NCBI RefSeq assembly: GCF_024346975.1
Contig: NZ_AP024885.1
Span: 1,116,001-1,180,000 of the forward strand
DNA from: Vibrio neonatus
Lineage (GTDB): Bacteria > Pseudomonadota > Gammaproteobacteria > Enterobacterales > Vibrionaceae
Direction of reading: 5' to 3'
DNA: 64,000 nucleotides
The translations under genes were made by a program, and so were the position numbers. Shown piece after piece: positions 10,161 through 21,547 of the stretch (its first letter is position 1; each line of letters starts with the position of its first letter). The notes under the pieces were generated by a model. It was not told the DNA's origin. It did no database searches and worked only from the letters and a program-made list of their open reading frames with translations.

Positions 10161-10193
10161 AACCCTTGGGAGCTTAGCCCCAAGGGTTTTTTT
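10161..10193 (+). terminator. his operon attenuator
   Basis: A strong stem AACCCTTGGG / CCCAAGGGTT followed by T7 lies between hisL and hisG. Upstream, CGGGT/ACCCG (from about 10098) and GAGA/TCTC hairpins can form pause or anti-terminator alternatives. Confidence 0.92.
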
Positions 10194-10239
10194 CATTTTA
10201 TCGATTATTAATTTTAAGCATCAGTACAGGGAATTTGCC

Positions 10240-11136
10240 ATGCAAACACAACGTCTAAGAATCGCCATTCAGAAGAAAGGCCGACTAAGCAAAGAATGTC
10301 AGGAATTACTGAAGAAGAGTGGTGTTAAGTTTAATATCATGGGCGAGCGTCTGGTTGCTCATTCTTTAAATACTCCAATCGACTTGTTGTTAGTTCGTGA
10401 CGATGATATCCCTGGTCTTATCATGGATGGTGTGGTTGATTTAGGCTTTATCGGTGAGAATGAACTAGAAGAAGTTCGTCTGGATCGTAAAGCAAAAGGC
10501 CAGCCATACGGATTCAAATCGTTACGTCGTTTAGACTTTGGTACTTGCCGTCTTTCTATTGCGGTAGACAAAGAGCTGAACTATGCAGGCCCGCAAGATT
10601 TAGCCGGCAAACGCATTGCCACAAGCTACCCGCACTTATTAAAAGCCTACATGGACGAGCAGGGCATCGACTTTAGCACTTGTATGCTAACCGGCTCTGT
10701 AGAAGTGGCTCCGCGCGCAGGTTTAGCCGATGGTATCGCCGATCTTGTTTCTACTGGTGCAACACTGGAAGCCAATGGCCTTAAAGAAGCCGAAGTGATC
10801 TTCCGCTCAAAAGCGACACTGATTCAACGCGATGGTGAGTTTGACCAAGATAAACTTGACCTTATCGACAAGCTACTTACTCGCATGCAAGGCGTTCAGC
10901 AAGCTAAAGAATCAAAATACATTATGCTGCACGCACCGCTTGACCGTTTGGAAGAGGTCACCGCTCTACTGCCTGGCGCAGAAGACCCAACCGTATTGCC
11001 TCTTTCAACTGATAAAACGAAAGCTGCTATCCACTTGGTAAGCTCAGAAAATCTGTTCTGGGAAACCATGGAACAGCTAAAAGAACTGGGTGCAAGTTCA
11101 ATCCTTGTGTTACCTATTGAGAAAATGATGGAGTAA
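10240..11136 (+). CDS. hisG: ATP phosphoribosyltransferase, long form
   Basis: First enzyme of histidine synthesis, condensing ATP and PRPP. At 298 aa it is the long, homohexameric form (HisGL), with a C-terminal ACT-like regulatory domain from about residue 225 that binds histidine for feedback inhibition, so no HisZ partner is needed. The PRPP-loop region reads [14 protein letters not shown]. The start ATG is preceded by ACAGGGAA. It is the first structural gene behind the attenuator and abuts hisD directly. Confidence 0.96.
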   Translation: MQTQRLRIAIQKKGRLSKECQELLKKSGVKFNIMGERLVAHSLNTPIDLLLVRDDDIPGLIMDGVVDLGFIGENELEEVRLDRKAKGQPYGFKSLRRLDFGTCRLSIAVDKELNYAGPQDLAGKRIATSYPHLLKAYMDEQGIDFSTCMLTGSVEVAPRAGLADGIADLVSTGATLEANGLKEAEVIFRSKATLIQRDGEFDQDKLDLIDKLLTRMQGVQQAKESKYIMLHAPLDRLEEVTALLPGAEDPTVLPLSTDKTKAAIHLVSSENLFWETMEQLKELGASSILVLPIEKMME

Positions 11137-11139
11137 GTG

Positions 11140-12435
11140 ATGAGAACCGTTACCTGGGAATCACTAAGCGCAGAACAGCAAAACGCTGTACTGCAACGCC
11201 CTGCAATCACTGAGGGTGCAAATATCACAGCCGCAGTTACAGCGGTTGTTGAGAGCGTAAAAACAGAAGGCGATAAAGCGCTACTGGATCTTACTGAAAA
11301 ATTTGATGGCGTTCGTCCTGAGAGTATTCGCGTAAGCAATGAAGAAATTGATGCAGCTGCAGCGCGTCTGCCTGAGAAAATGAAAGCGGCGCTTAATCAA
11401 GCGTACAAAAACATTGGCGCATTCCACCAAGCGCAAAAACTGCCACCTTTGACAGTAGAAACTCAGCCGGGCGTAGTGTGTGAGCTTGTCACTCGCGCTA
11501 TCAACACCGTGGGCTTATACATCCCTGGCGGAAGTGCACCATTGCCTTCAACAGTGCTAATGCTAGGTGTGCCGGCGCAAATTGCGGGTTGTAATAAAGT
11601 GGTGTTGTGTTCACCACCGCCAATTGCAGATGAAATCTTGTATGTGGCTAAACTGTGTAACATCGATGAGGTGTACAACTTAGGCGGCGGTCAAGCGATT
11701 GCGGCAATGGCGTACGGAACAGAAACTGTGGTTAAAGTGGATAAAATCTTTGGCCCAGGCAATGCCTACGTAACTGAAGCTAAACGCCAAGTAAGCAATG
11801 ACTTCCGTGGCGCGGGCATTGATATGCCAGCAGGACCATCAGAAGTTATGGTGATTGCCGATGAAACCGCCGATGCTGATTTTGTTGCCGCGGATTTACT
11901 TAGCCAAGCAGAGCACGGCCCAGACTCTCAATCGATTTTAGTTACTACCTCAGTGCTATTAGCAGACAAAGTCACCGATGCAATACAGCGTCAACTGGCT
12001 GAGCTTTCTCGTAAAGAGATTGCCGAACAAGCCTTAGCATCAAGTTTAATTATCATCGCAGAATCATTGACTCAAGCGGTAGCGATTTCCAACTTCTACG
12101 GCCCTGAGCACTTGATCGTGCAAACGCGAAACCCAAGAGAGCTATTGCCACTTTTGGATAACGCAGGTTCCATTTTCTTAGGTGACTGGTCTCCAGAATC
12201 CGCCGGTGATTATGCGTCAGGGACTAACCACGTATTACCGACTTATGGCCACACTCGCACCTACTCAAGCTTAGGCCTTGCTGATTTTAGCAAACGTATG
12301 ACAGTACAAGAGCTGACTCAAAATGGCCTTAAAACGCTAGCGCCAACGGTTGTGACTATGGCGGAAGCTGAAGGTCTTGATGCGCACAAACGTGCGGTCA
12401 CCATTCGCGTGGAAAAACTGTTAGCCGCAAAGTAG
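11140..12435 (+). CDS. hisD: Histidinol dehydrogenase
   Basis: Zinc- and NAD-dependent enzyme that oxidises L-histidinol to histidine in two steps (431 aa). The sequence shows [14 protein letters not shown], the [12 protein letters not shown] nucleotide-binding segment, the AEHGPDSQS zinc-ligand segment and the YGPEHLIV segment with the catalytic Glu-His pair. A GTG immediately follows the hisG stop. I prefer the ATG three bases later because GGAG lies about 6 nt upstream of it. The intergenic distance is therefore 3 nt, which suggests translational coupling. Confidence 0.96.
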   Translation: MRTVTWESLSAEQQNAVLQRPAITEGANITAAVTAVVESVKTEGDKALLDLTEKFDGVRPESIRVSNEEIDAAAARLPEKMKAALNQAYKNIGAFHQAQKLPPLTVETQPGVVCELVTRAINTVGLYIPGGSAPLPSTVLMLGVPAQIAGCNKVVLCSPPPIADEILYVAKLCNIDEVYNLGGGQAIAAMAYGTETVVKVDKIFGPGNAYVTEAKRQVSNDFRGAGIDMPAGPSEVMVIADETADADFVAADLLSQAEHGPDSQSILVTTSVLLADKVTDAIQRQLAELSRKEIAEQALASSLIIIAESLTQAVAISNFYGPEHLIVQTRNPRELLPLLDNAGSIFLGDWSPESAGDYASGTNHVLPTYGHTRTYSSLGLADFSKRMTVQELTQNGLKTLAPTVVTMAEAEGLDAHKRAVTIRVEKLLAAK

Positions 12436-12448
12436 GAAAGAAGTAGAC

Positions 12449-13501
12449 ATGGAAAAGTTAGCTCGTAAACAGGTTCAGGCTTTAACCCCTTACTTATCTG
12501 CACGCCGCATTGGTGGCTCAGGTGATGTATGGCTAAACGCCAATGAATCACCTTTTGATAATACCTATACATTAGAAGCATCCAGTCTAAACCGTTATAG
12601 CGATTGTCAGCCACCACAGCTTATCAATGCTTACGCGGCCTATGCGGGTGTTGCTCCAGAGCAGGTGTTAACCTCGCGCGGCGCAGACGAAGGCATTGAA
12701 CTTCTGGTACGTGCCTTTTGTGAGCCGGGTGAAGATGCTATCGTGTATTGCCCGCCAACCTATGGCATGTATGCAATTAGTGCAGAAACTATCGGTGTGG
12801 AGCGCAAAGTCGTTCCATTGACCGATGAGTGGCAATTGGATTTACCCGCCATTGAACGTAGCCTAGACAAGGTCAAGTTGGTGTTTGTTTGTTCTCCAAA
12901 CAACCCAACGGGGAATTTAATCAACCGTGATGACATCATCGCGCTACTTGAGATGACTCAAGATAAAGCGATTGTAGTCATGGACGAAGCTTATATCGAC
13001 TTCTGCCCAGAAGCTTCTACGGTTGATTTGCTAAAAGATTACCCGCATCTTGCTATTTTGCGCACTATGTCAAAAGCATTTGCACTGGCAGGGCTTCGCT
13101 GTGGTTTTACCTTAGCCAACGAAGCATTAATTAACGTACTGCTAAAAGTGATTGCGCCTTATCCAGTGCCAGTACCAGTGGCCGATATTGCGTGTTTGGC
13201 ACTGTCCAAAGAAGGCCTTGAGCGAGCGACTTCCCAAATTGCTACTTTGAATGAAAACCGTGCATATTTGGCAACTGAGCTAAATAAAATAGCGAATGTG
13301 ACTGTCTATTCAGGCTTTGGTAACTACCTATTAATCCGCTTCCCAGACGGCGATGCTTTGTTTAAAGCCGCTTGGGATGCAGGCATAATTTTACGTAATT
13401 CACCTATTCAAGATTGCGTTCGCATTAGCATTGGTAGCCGTGAAGAGTGCAACAAAACATTAGAGTTTATTAAGACCCAATTGGCTCAATTTGCCGCGTA
13501 G
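12449..13501 (+). CDS. hisC: Histidinol-phosphate aminotransferase
   Basis: PLP enzyme (350 aa) that transaminates imidazole acetol phosphate to histidinol phosphate with glutamate. [11 protein letters not shown] near the start, CSPNNPTGN in the middle and [14 protein letters not shown] with the PLP lysine at about residue 209 identify the class I/II fold and the HisC subgroup. It lies 13 bp after hisD, with GGAAAGAAG before the ATG. Confidence 0.96.
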   Translation: MEKLARKQVQALTPYLSARRIGGSGDVWLNANESPFDNTYTLEASSLNRYSDCQPPQLINAYAAYAGVAPEQVLTSRGADEGIELLVRAFCEPGEDAIVYCPPTYGMYAISAETIGVERKVVPLTDEWQLDLPAIERSLDKVKLVFVCSPNNPTGNLINRDDIIALLEMTQDKAIVVMDEAYIDFCPEASTVDLLKDYPHLAILRTMSKAFALAGLRCGFTLANEALINVLLKVIAPYPVPVPVADIACLALSKEGLERATSQIATLNENRAYLATELNKIANVTVYSGFGNYLLIRFPDGDALFKAAWDAGIILRNSPIQDCVRISIGSREECNKTLEFIKTQLAQFAA

Positions 13502-13531
13502 GACGCCGCATTAAAATAATAAGGAAGAACA

Positions 13532-14605
13532 ATGAGCACACCGCAAAAGATTTTATTTATCGACCGTGATGGCACGTTAATTGTCGAACCACCTGTCGAT
13601 TTCCAAGTAGACCGTTTAGACAAATTGCAGTTTGAACCTTTGGTTATCCCAAGTTTGTTATCACTGCAAGATGCAGGCTACCGCCTAGTAATGGTGACTA
13701 ACCAAGATGGTTTAGGTACTGACAGTTATCCGCAAGCAGACTTCGACGCTCCCCATGATTTGATGATGCATATTTTTGAATCACAAGGCGTGCGTTTTGA
13801 CGAGGTACTGATTTGTCCTCACTTTAACGAAGACAACTGTACTTGCCGCAAACCTAAACTGGGGTTGGTGAAAGAGTACTTGCAACAAGGCAAAGTGGAT
13901 TTTAAAACCTCAGCAGTGATTGGTGATCGTGAAACGGATCTGCAATTAGCCGAAAATATGGCGATCAAAGGTATTCAGTACAATCCACAAACCATGAACT
14001 GGCCTGAGATTGTTAAGTCACTGACCACCAATCCTCGCGTTTCAGAAGTGGTTCGCACCACCAAAGAAACCGACATTCGTGTTGCGGTGAATTTAGATGA
14101 GATTGGCGGAAATAAAATCGAAACGGGTTTGGGCTTTTTTGACCATATGCTAGATCAAATTGCCACTCACGGCGGCTTCCAATTACAACTGAGCGTTGAT
14201 GGCGACTTGCACATTGATGATCACCACACGGTTGAAGATACGGCGCTGGCGTTAGGTCAAGCTATCAAAGAAGCATTGGGTGACAAGCGCGGTATTGGTC
14301 GCTTCGGCTTTACCTTGCCAATGGATGAGTGTTTAGCGCAGTGCAGTTTAGATCTTTCAGGTCGTGCTTATTTAAAATTTGATGCCAAATTTAGCCGCGA
14401 TGAAGTTGGCGGATTCTCTACCGAAATGGCAGGGCACTTCTTCCGCTCTCTAGCGGATGGTATGGCGTGCACACTGCATCTTTCGTCAGTAGGCGAAAAT
14501 GATCACCACATTATTGAGAGCCTATTTAAAGCGTTTGGCCGCACATTGCGCCAAGCGATTAAGGTAGAAGGCACTGAGCTACCAAGTAGCAAGGGAATGT
14601 TGTAA
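13532..14605 (+). CDS. hisB: Bifunctional histidinol-phosphatase / imidazoleglycerol-phosphate dehydratase
   Basis: Two fused enzymes (357 aa). The N-terminal HAD-type phosphatase (about residues 1-165) has the nucleophile motif FIDRDGT with Asp11 and Asp13 and a CNCRK-like zinc loop read here as CTCRKPK. The C-terminal dehydratase (about 168-357) has the paired metal-binding motifs [29 protein letters not shown] and [13 protein letters not shown]. The fusion is characteristic of enteric and Vibrio his operons. Confidence 0.97.
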   Translation: MSTPQKILFIDRDGTLIVEPPVDFQVDRLDKLQFEPLVIPSLLSLQDAGYRLVMVTNQDGLGTDSYPQADFDAPHDLMMHIFESQGVRFDEVLICPHFNEDNCTCRKPKLGLVKEYLQQGKVDFKTSAVIGDRETDLQLAENMAIKGIQYNPQTMNWPEIVKSLTTNPRVSEVVRTTKETDIRVAVNLDEIGGNKIETGLGFFDHMLDQIATHGGFQLQLSVDGDLHIDDHHTVEDTALALGQAIKEALGDKRGIGRFGFTLPMDECLAQCSLDLSGRAYLKFDAKFSRDEVGGFSTEMAGHFFRSLADGMACTLHLSSVGENDHHIIESLFKAFGRTLRQAIKVEGTELPSSKGML

Positions 14606-14614
14606 GGAGTTGGC

Positions 14615-15235
14615 GTGGAAAATCAATCACAAACCGCAGTTATCATAGACACGGGATGTGCAAACGTCTCGTCGGTACGCTTTGCTATCGAACGTCTAGG
14701 GTATGATGTCACAGTATCAAAAGATCCTGCCATTGTATTAGCCGCAGATAAGCTATTTTTGCCGGGCGTTGGCACAGCCAGTGAAGCGATGCGTAATTTG
14801 CAAGAGCGCAACCTGATAGAACTGGTTAAGCAGGTTGAAAAGCCTATGCTTGGCATTTGTTTAGGCATGCAGTTGTTAGGTAAGTTGTCAGAAGAGAAAG
14901 GACAAAAAGCGGATGAAATTGTCCCTTGTCTTGGCTTATGTGACGGCGAAGTTCGCAAATTAGACAGTAAAGAAAACCCACTACCACATATGGGTTGGAA
15001 CACCGTCTCTGCCAAAGAGGGACACCCTCTATTTAAAGGCATTGAGTCAGGCGAATACTTCTACTTTGTGCACAGTTTTGCTATGCCAGAAGGGGATTAC
15101 ACCATCGCCAGTTGTGACTACGGCAGCCGTTTTAGTGCTGCGGTGCAAAGTGGCAACTACTATGGGGTACAATTTCACCCAGAGCGTTCTTCCAAAGCAG
15201 GCTCGCAACTGATTAAAAACTTTTTAGAGCTGTAA
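14615..15235 (+). CDS. hisH: Imidazole glycerol phosphate synthase, glutaminase subunit
   Basis: Class I glutamine amidotransferase (206 aa) that supplies ammonia to HisF. The catalytic triad is visible as Cys82 in GICLGMQ and His188/Glu190 in QFHPE. The start is GTG with AAGGAG upstream. Its partner hisF is normally two genes downstream but here lies 6.9 kb away behind unrelated genes, so the two subunits of one complex are no longer co-transcribed. Confidence 0.96.
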   Translation: MENQSQTAVIIDTGCANVSSVRFAIERLGYDVTVSKDPAIVLAADKLFLPGVGTASEAMRNLQERNLIELVKQVEKPMLGICLGMQLLGKLSEEKGQKADEIVPCLGLCDGEVRKLDSKENPLPHMGWNTVSAKEGHPLFKGIESGEYFYFVHSFAMPEGDYTIASCDYGSRFSAAVQSGNYYGVQFHPERSSKAGSQLIKNFLEL

Positions 15236-15258
15236 TGCTCGAACTATAACGACTTTAG

Positions 15259-16008
<750 letters not shown>

Positions 16009-16038
16009 CTCGCTTTTAGCTTACTAGCCTAATTATTG

Positions 16039-16072
16039 AAACCACTTAGCTTTATCAGTTAGGTGGTTTTTT
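16039..16072 (+). terminator. Terminator ending the hisGDCBHA segment
   Basis: Stem AAACCACCTAA-like: AAACCAC (16039-16045) pairs with GTGGTTT (16063-16069), extended by internal pairs and followed by TTTTTT. It marks the end of the first his transcript. Confidence 0.8.
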
Positions 16073-16227
16073 GTTTTGTGGGTAAGGACAAAGACAAGAG
16101 CGAGAATAAGGATAAGAAGAAGTAGGTTGTCGTTTTTGTTCAATCTTGTGCTGCGTTTTTTATTTAGGATTAAGCCAACTTAGCGAAAGGTCACTCACAT
16201 TGAGCGTACTGCGCGTAATTTTTAGAT

Positions 16228-17058
16228 ATGGCTTATACGATGTTAAATATAGTAAAAATAGACACCATTGACGCTCTGCATTCCTTAAAAGCGGAGTACT
16301 TTGCGCAAACTCACGCCCCTCTTGATGGCATGTGGCACTTTGGCTTTGTGCCAATGTCGCAGCACTACGCTTTTTATGAAAACGATGTGCTGGTGGGCTT
16401 TTGCTGTGTAAATAGCGATGGCTATTTATTGCAATATTTTCTCTCTCCACAGGCGAGTACATCAGCTTCGGATTTGTTTACCTTAATTGCGCAGCAAGAC
16501 AGCAAAGTGATTGGAGATGTCAGTGGTGCGTTTGTCAGCACGTGCGATCCTAGCTTCCTCTCTTTGTCTTTAGATAATGCGGCTTCTAGTTCGGTCAATA
16601 CGTTGCTGTACTGCGGCGTAAAGCAAGGCGTGAATGAAGAGGCAGGTATTGACCTGACATTAGCCACTGATGATCACTTGAGCCTGTATGTCGATTTTGC
16701 CGCGCAAGCGATTGGCGCGCCAAAAGAGTGGCTCACTGGTTATTACGGTAACTTGATTGCAAGACAAGAGCTATTTGGTTATTGGCAAGACGGTGAGTTA
16801 GTGGCAACAGGAGAGCGTCGCAAGTTTGATGAATTTCAGACTCAATATGCTGATTTGGGTATGATCGTTTCCGCGCAGCACAGAGGACAAGGAATTGCCA
16901 CTAAGGTAATTAAGGCTTTAATTGCCAATGCTGTAGCGGAGCAGTTAATACCGATGTGCTCTACCGAAAAAACAAATATCGGCGCACAACGCGCGATTGA
17001 AAAAGCAGGCTTAGTGAGCAAGCACCGCTTGCTACAAGTGCAGTTTGAAACGCTGTAA
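16228..17058 (+). CDS. GNAT family N-acetyltransferase
   Basis: Predicted acetyl-CoA-dependent acetyltransferase (276 aa). Only the C-terminal ~140 residues look like GNAT, with the acetyl-CoA pyrophosphate loop motif AQHRGQGIATKVI at about 212-224 followed by the NIGAQRAIEKAGL helix. The N-terminal half could be a degenerate second GNAT domain. The substrate is unknown. No good ribosome site precedes either ATG 16228 or ATG 16240, so the start is uncertain. It is the first gene of the block that separates hisA from hisF and is followed at 107 bp by an AraC-type regulator on the same strand. Confidence 0.75.
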   Translation: MAYTMLNIVKIDTIDALHSLKAEYFAQTHAPLDGMWHFGFVPMSQHYAFYENDVLVGFCCVNSDGYLLQYFLSPQASTSASDLFTLIAQQDSKVIGDVSGAFVSTCDPSFLSLSLDNAASSSVNTLLYCGVKQGVNEEAGIDLTLATDDHLSLYVDFAAQAIGAPKEWLTGYYGNLIARQELFGYWQDGELVATGERRKFDEFQTQYADLGMIVSAQHRGQGIATKVIKALIANAVAEQLIPMCSTEKTNIGAQRAIEKAGLVSKHRLLQVQFETL

Positions 17059-17165
17059 TTAGCTTGTATGTCATGATGCTTATTTAACGTAATAGGCATC
17101 ATGGCTTGTTAATCTGCTACTATCAGCGTAATTGGCTTTTTCACAGTCTCGAGATAAAGGAACCC

Positions 17166-17996
17166 ATGCTTCATTGGATAATCCCTGCCACCGATACATG
17201 CAGTGAGCTTGTAGAGCGTTATTGGTTTATAGAAAAAACCATAGATACTGACAGTAGCTTTCCTAAATTAAACCCTGATCCTTGCGCGCATTTGATTATC
17301 ACGCCTAACTCGTATTCGTATAGCAGTGATGAAGGCGCTATCTCTGGTCAAGGGAGTCACTTTTTGTGCGCTCATCAAAGTACGTTCGAGCTTGATCATT
17401 GCAAAGCATTTACTCATTTAGGAGTTAAGTTTCGCACTGGCGCGCCATATGCACTTTCTGAAAACAATGAACATTTCACCGCACTTGACCAAGTCATCGA
17501 ACTTTCAGTGAATGATTTGTTGTCTATTAGCGATGAAGAACAAAGACAAATGTATGCGCTGGCAAGAAGTGATAAAACACAATGTGTTGCGATGTTAGAG
17601 CGCTACTTACAGCCGTGGCTGGCACGCTCGCAAAGCGATCAGCACAGTAAACTGGTAAGCAAAGTCTGTGATGAGCTGCAACATGTCTCTATCTCGGAAC
17701 TCGCCAGTCAATTATTTTGCTCACAGCGCACCATTGAGCGCAGTTTTAGACGGGTCACAGGGCTGACATTAAAACAATATCAGGCGATGACTAAACTGGA
17801 GCTGATGTTAGAACATCTTCATCAGAAATCACCCGCCGACATTGATTGGGTCGATATCGCGTTTGAATTTGGCTTTAGCGATCAGCCACATTTAATCCGC
17901 TATCTAAAAAACCAAATTGGCACTACGCCAAAGAAATACGCTGCGAATAGAGGCTTTACTATCGATATTTATGGCGCGGTAAGCTCCCATGAATGA
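17166..17996 (+). CDS. AraC family transcriptional regulator
   Basis: Predicted activator (277 aa). The N-terminal domain (about 1-150) begins HWIIPATDTCSELVERYWF and contains NPDPCAHLIITPN, the pattern of the N-terminal domain found in many AraC proteins of unknown ligand. The C-terminal pair of helix-turn-helix motifs (about 165-265) shows ISELASQLFCSQRTIERSF and the terminal signature IAFEFGFSDQPHLIRYLKNQIGTTPKKY. The start is the ATG with AAAGGAA 7 nt upstream. Its targets are not evident; neighbouring genes are candidates only. Confidence 0.85.
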   Translation: MLHWIIPATDTCSELVERYWFIEKTIDTDSSFPKLNPDPCAHLIITPNSYSYSSDEGAISGQGSHFLCAHQSTFELDHCKAFTHLGVKFRTGAPYALSENNEHFTALDQVIELSVNDLLSISDEEQRQMYALARSDKTQCVAMLERYLQPWLARSQSDQHSKLVSKVCDELQHVSISELASQLFCSQRTIERSFRRVTGLTLKQYQAMTKLELMLEHLHQKSPADIDWVDIAFEFGFSDQPHLIRYLKNQIGTTPKKYAANRGFTIDIYGAVSSHE

Positions 17997-18024
17997 CGGC
18001 AAGTGATTAAACGAGCAGACTCGA

Positions 18025-19188
18025 TTAATCACTTAACAGCACTTGCTGCATGCTCGCTAGGCTTTGTTCAAAGTAAGGATTGTAAGTAAGGCGGGCGTGT
18101 ATTTTACCTTCCTCTACATAGCCATAAGACGAATACCACACAGTCGCGCCATCTAGGCATTGCACCTCTAGCTCCGTCCCTTGTCCATTATTACACAGCC
18201 GATTTTTGCCATTCACGCCATATTCTGGATTACTCGGTGAAAACAAGCCTGCCATATGCGATCCCTCGCTAATGCGCTGTTCGGGTAAGTTCATGTTGTA
18301 GGCGGTGGTACGTGCTTTGAGGGGAGGATTACTGCCTAGCCAAATTAACTGTGAATTGGGGTTATCAAAACGGTTCGCAAATTGTTCCACAGCAAAGTAT
18401 TTATCCACAACCGTGTCGCCTTCACTGATTAACATAAATACAGGTTTCGAGTATTTAGGAGTAGATTTTAGTGCCTGTTGCACGCGCTGAGTTGTCTCAT
18501 AATAGCTAGCGGCTGCCGTCATCGGCAATGAATCGTAACGCAGATAATTGGTCTCAGGATCTTGGTCAGCCCACTCAATTACATATTGTGCGTACTTAGC
18601 CATAGGTAGCAGATCTGAACTGCCGTTAAAGGCAGGAGAGTACAAAATTAATCCCTTGATGGCGCTGTCTGTTAACGCATAGCGAGTGACGATATTTGCC
18701 CCTGTAGAATAACCGCCAAGCCAAACATTGTCTGACTCTTGTTGAAGCAAGGCGATTTGATGCCCCACGCTTTGTTGCCATATATCCGCCGATACCAGTT
18801 TAAGATCGCCCACTTTAGAGCCATGCCCTGGAAGTAGCACAGTCCTAACTAAATACCCTTTGCCACTTAATCGCTGCGCAATATCAGAAAAAGAGTAGGG
18901 CGAATCACCTAAACCGTGCACCAAAAGGATAGCCTCACCATTGGGTTTGCTAGGGCGATATTCTTGCGGTGAGTTCAAGGCAATTTCTCTGTCTATGTCA
19001 TCGGTAATAAAATTTCGTTCAAGCTTCATCCATTGTTGAGTCTCTAATACATACTGTTCAAAGCTGGCTTGTTGGTAGGGGCTCAATGTGTCAGCACTTT
19101 GATAGTGGTAAGGCACATCGTTGTTAGAGCCACAGGCTGTGACTGAGGTGATAATAACAGGTATTAGAAAGGTGGGTATTTTACTCAT
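18025..19188 (-). CDS. Lipoprotein alpha/beta hydrolase (esterase or lysophospholipase-like)
   Basis: Predicted envelope hydrolase (387 aa). A short signal peptide ends in a lipobox-like TSVTAC with the acylated cysteine at about residue 19, so it should be membrane-anchored. The alpha/beta hydrolase core has the oxyanion segment LLVHGLGDSP (about 89-96) and the nucleophile elbow GGYSTGAN with Ser161. An SEGDTVVD segment probably holds the acid, and a late histidine (SEGSHMAG) could complete the triad. The substrate is unknown. It is transcribed opposite to the preceding AraC gene, ending about 30 bp from it. Confidence 0.8.
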   Translation of the reverse strand: MSKIPTFLIPVIITSVTACGSNNDVPYHYQSADTLSPYQQASFEQYVLETQQWMKLERNFITDDIDREIALNSPQEYRPSKPNGEAILLVHGLGDSPYSFSDIAQRLSGKGYLVRTVLLPGHGSKVGDLKLVSADIWQQSVGHQIALLQQESDNVWLGGYSTGANIVTRYALTDSAIKGLILYSPAFNGSSDLLPMAKYAQYVIEWADQDPETNYLRYDSLPMTAAASYYETTQRVQQALKSTPKYSKPVFMLISEGDTVVDKYFAVEQFANRFDNPNSQLIWLGSNPPLKARTTAYNMNLPEQRISEGSHMAGLFSPSNPEYGVNGKNRLCNNGQGTELEVQCLDGATVWYSSYGYVEEGKIHARLTYNPYFEQSLASMQQVLLSD

Positions 19189-19431
19189 GGAATTGGTTTA
19201 TGCCTGCGGTGTTAACGGACTGAACGTTATATAGTACTTTCTCTGCACTCATATGCAATCAATCTGCCATAAAGTACGTTGTACCTTTCATTTAGGCTAA
19301 ATAGGCCTTCATTATTTTTAACTAGAACGATACGAGTAAATACAAATAGGCATCTTTTACAGAGTATCTCGCCTAGATTAGCCCCTGCTTGAACGCTACA
19401 GTATTCACATACTGTTAATGGCATTACCATT

Positions 19432-20148
19432 GTGAAAACGTTCATTTTATCTATAGGGGTTAGTATGGTTCTTGCGACATCATCATTTGCGAACAACATC
19501 GGTTCAGATTTAACCCAAACTCAAAATACCGTTCAAGATGCTGAGGGTAACATTTACCGCACCGTTAAAATTGGCGATCAAGAGTGGTTGGCAGAGAACC
19601 TAAGAAGCACTCAATTTCAAGACGGTTCAGCTGTGAATACAGGGTTTATTCCAAAAGATGATCAAGCCAACCTAGCTAAATATGGCCGCTTATACAGTTG
19701 GCATGATGTGACGGACGCTCGCAAGTTATGCCCTAAAGGTTGGCGTGTCGCCACTGATGATGACTGGAAAGTATTAGAACGCGCTATGGGTATGCCAGAA
19801 GAGCAACTTGACCAACAAGGCTGGCGCGGCGCAAAGCAACATATAGGCTTGCAGTTAAAAGAAGCTCAGTCTCAAGGCGTATTTAATAAGTTTGCCCCGT
19901 CCTTGGTCAATAAACGTCATTTCTCAGCTCGTCCAGCGGGGGTAAAGTTACACGGGTTTTATATCACTCAAGGTGTCTATACTGAGTTTTGGACCGCAAG
20001 CAGCACCACAGACAAGCAAGGCATCATACGTACCCTTGCATACTCTTGGTGGAATACACACAAAAGTGAAATTCGCCGTGCAACAAGCTCAAAGGACTAT
20101 ATGTTTTCGGTTCGCTGTGTGAGAGTTGATTTGAACACGCCTAATTAA
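19432..20148 (+). CDS. Secreted protein with a Fibrobacter succinogenes major paralogous (FISUMP) domain
   Basis: Exported protein (238 aa) with a clear signal peptide (about residues 1-20, ending SSFANN). The body matches the FISUMP domain: DAEGNIYRTVKIGDQEWLAENL at its start (split here over about 20 residues), then YGRLYSWHDVTDA, CPKGWRVATDDDWKVLE and a C-terminal SVRCVRV. The family is common in Bacteroidetes and Fibrobacteres and rarer in Vibrio, and its function is unknown. It stands alone in its orientation between two minus-strand genes. Confidence 0.82.
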   Translation: MKTFILSIGVSMVLATSSFANNIGSDLTQTQNTVQDAEGNIYRTVKIGDQEWLAENLRSTQFQDGSAVNTGFIPKDDQANLAKYGRLYSWHDVTDARKLCPKGWRVATDDDWKVLERAMGMPEEQLDQQGWRGAKQHIGLQLKEAQSQGVFNKFAPSLVNKRHFSARPAGVKLHGFYITQGVYTEFWTASSTTDKQGIIRTLAYSWWNTHKSEIRRATSSKDYMFSVRCVRVDLNTPN

Positions 20149-20185
20149 CTAGGCGTATCTATACCTAGCCCCTAAATATCAGCCT

Positions 20186-21547
20186 CTAATACATCAACTC
20201 TTTCGCCTTCTTACTATCAAACTCAGCCAAGAACTTCTTAGCCAATCTGCGCATAGACGGTATTTTCAAAATTTGTTCTAGGACGGTGACGGCGTAGATC
20301 CAAAAGATGGATGCTTTTAATACTAAGACGACAAACGCAAACAGGGGCAGGGCAATGACCCAACGGGTAACAAAATTGATGTTAAAGACAGCGGTGGTTT
20401 TGCCTAATGCGCGTAACACCTGTCCGTGTACGGTTACGTAGCCTTGAATCAGTGGCATTAGGATGTACAGTGGCGCGATGCTTTTTAGGGCGTCATAGGT
20501 AACTTGTGAATGTCCGGGGTAAATCTTTTCCACCACTAAGCTTAATATAAACGAGGCACAGGCAATGATCATTGAGACGCCAACGGTGACGCGAATGCTG
20601 AGTGCAACGTCTGAATCTAAGGTCTCTAAGTTGTTAGACCCGATGGCTTGGGAGATAGTAATGGCAGAGGATACTGCCCAAGCGACAACAAATTGCGCTA
20701 AAGCGGTAAGCCAAGGTGTGATCATGACTACTGCGGCATACGATTCTGTGGGCAGTTGTGCGTATAACGCGTTATAGAGCGCCATCCCCATCGTCAGCAC
20801 CACCATGTTGGCGGCAATAGGGAATATCTCTTTAAAGTGCAGAACGACATTGCTGCGTATGCCTTGCACTGCTTGTGCAAGCGAAAGGTGCGCTGTTTTT
20901 TGATATTTAAGGCACAGCAAAAGAAACAGCATTCGTAGCCCAAGCGCAACGACCGATCCAAGAGCGGCACCTGCAATGCCGATACCGGAAAAACTGCCAA
21001 TGCCGTGAATAAGGTAGTAAGACGCAACGGCGTTAATTGGCATGGTGAAAAGGTAACTGATAAGGGGCATTTTGGTTTTGCCCATTGCATTAAAGAGCGC
21101 AATCGATACCTGAGATACCCCCGTTAGCAGTAGAGTATATTTGATAATTGACAGATAAGCGTCGATATCATCATACAGATCCACGTTATGGCTCAGCAGT
21201 TTTATGATTGGCCATTTAAAGAGCGTAATTAAAAGGAAGAACACCAAAGCGAAAGAGAGGTTAATCATCATCCCAGATAAGAATGATTTTGAGATGAGCT
21301 CGTTCTTCCCTGAACCCACTGCGCGCGATAATACATTCTGTGAACCATTGGCCAGCGCGTTTTGCATCCCCAGCATTAACGCCACTATGGTACTGGCGAT
21401 ACCCATAGAAGCCAGCGCTCCTTCACCAAGGGGAGAAATCAGCAAGGTGTCTATCATCAACATGCCTTGCATCAACAGGGCGTTGATGGCAATAGGCCAA
21501 GCCATTTTGATGTTCTTTTTAATGTACTGATTATTTTTGCTGATCAT
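20186..21547 (-). CDS. MATE family efflux transporter
   Basis: Multidrug/toxin extrusion pump of the inner membrane (453 aa) with about 12 hydrophobic helices in two similar halves. Family-typical segments are WPIAINALLMQGMLMIDT at the first helix, LSRAVGSGKNELISKSF after the second, and LGKTTAVFNINFVTRW late in the protein. The substrate cannot be told. It is the last gene of the insertion block and is oriented away from hisF, so it cannot supply hisF with read-through transcription. Confidence 0.88.
   Translation of the reverse strand: MISKNNQYIKKNIKMAWPIAINALLMQGMLMIDTLLISPLGEGALASMGIASTIVALMLGMQNALANGSQNVLSRAVGSGKNELISKSFLSGMMINLSFALVFFLLITLFKWPIIKLLSHNVDLYDDIDAYLSIIKYTLLLTGVSQVSIALFNAMGKTKMPLISYLFTMPINAVASYYLIHGIGSFSGIGIAGAALGSVVALGLRMLFLLLCLKYQKTAHLSLAQAVQGIRSNVVLHFKEIFPIAANMVVLTMGMALYNALYAQLPTESYAAVVMITPWLTALAQFVVAWAVSSAITISQAIGSNNLETLDSDVALSIRVTVGVSMIIACASFILSLVVEKIYPGHSQVTYDALKSIAPLYILMPLIQGYVTVHGQVLRALGKTTAVFNINFVTRWVIALPLFAFVVLVLKASIFWIYAVTVLEQILKIPSMRRLAKKFLAEFDSKKAKELMY

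Noticed and set aside
16086..16125. Purine-rich AAGGACAAAGACAAGAGCGAG tract after hisA (21 bases shown here only in part)
   Set aside because: Low-complexity sequence without a repeat unit of fixed length. It is not a CRISPR or tandem repeat.
19227..19499. 90-codon minus-strand frame between the esterase and FISUMP genes
   Set aside because: It overlaps the FISUMP signal peptide region and promoter, has no recognisable protein features and no convincing ribosome site.
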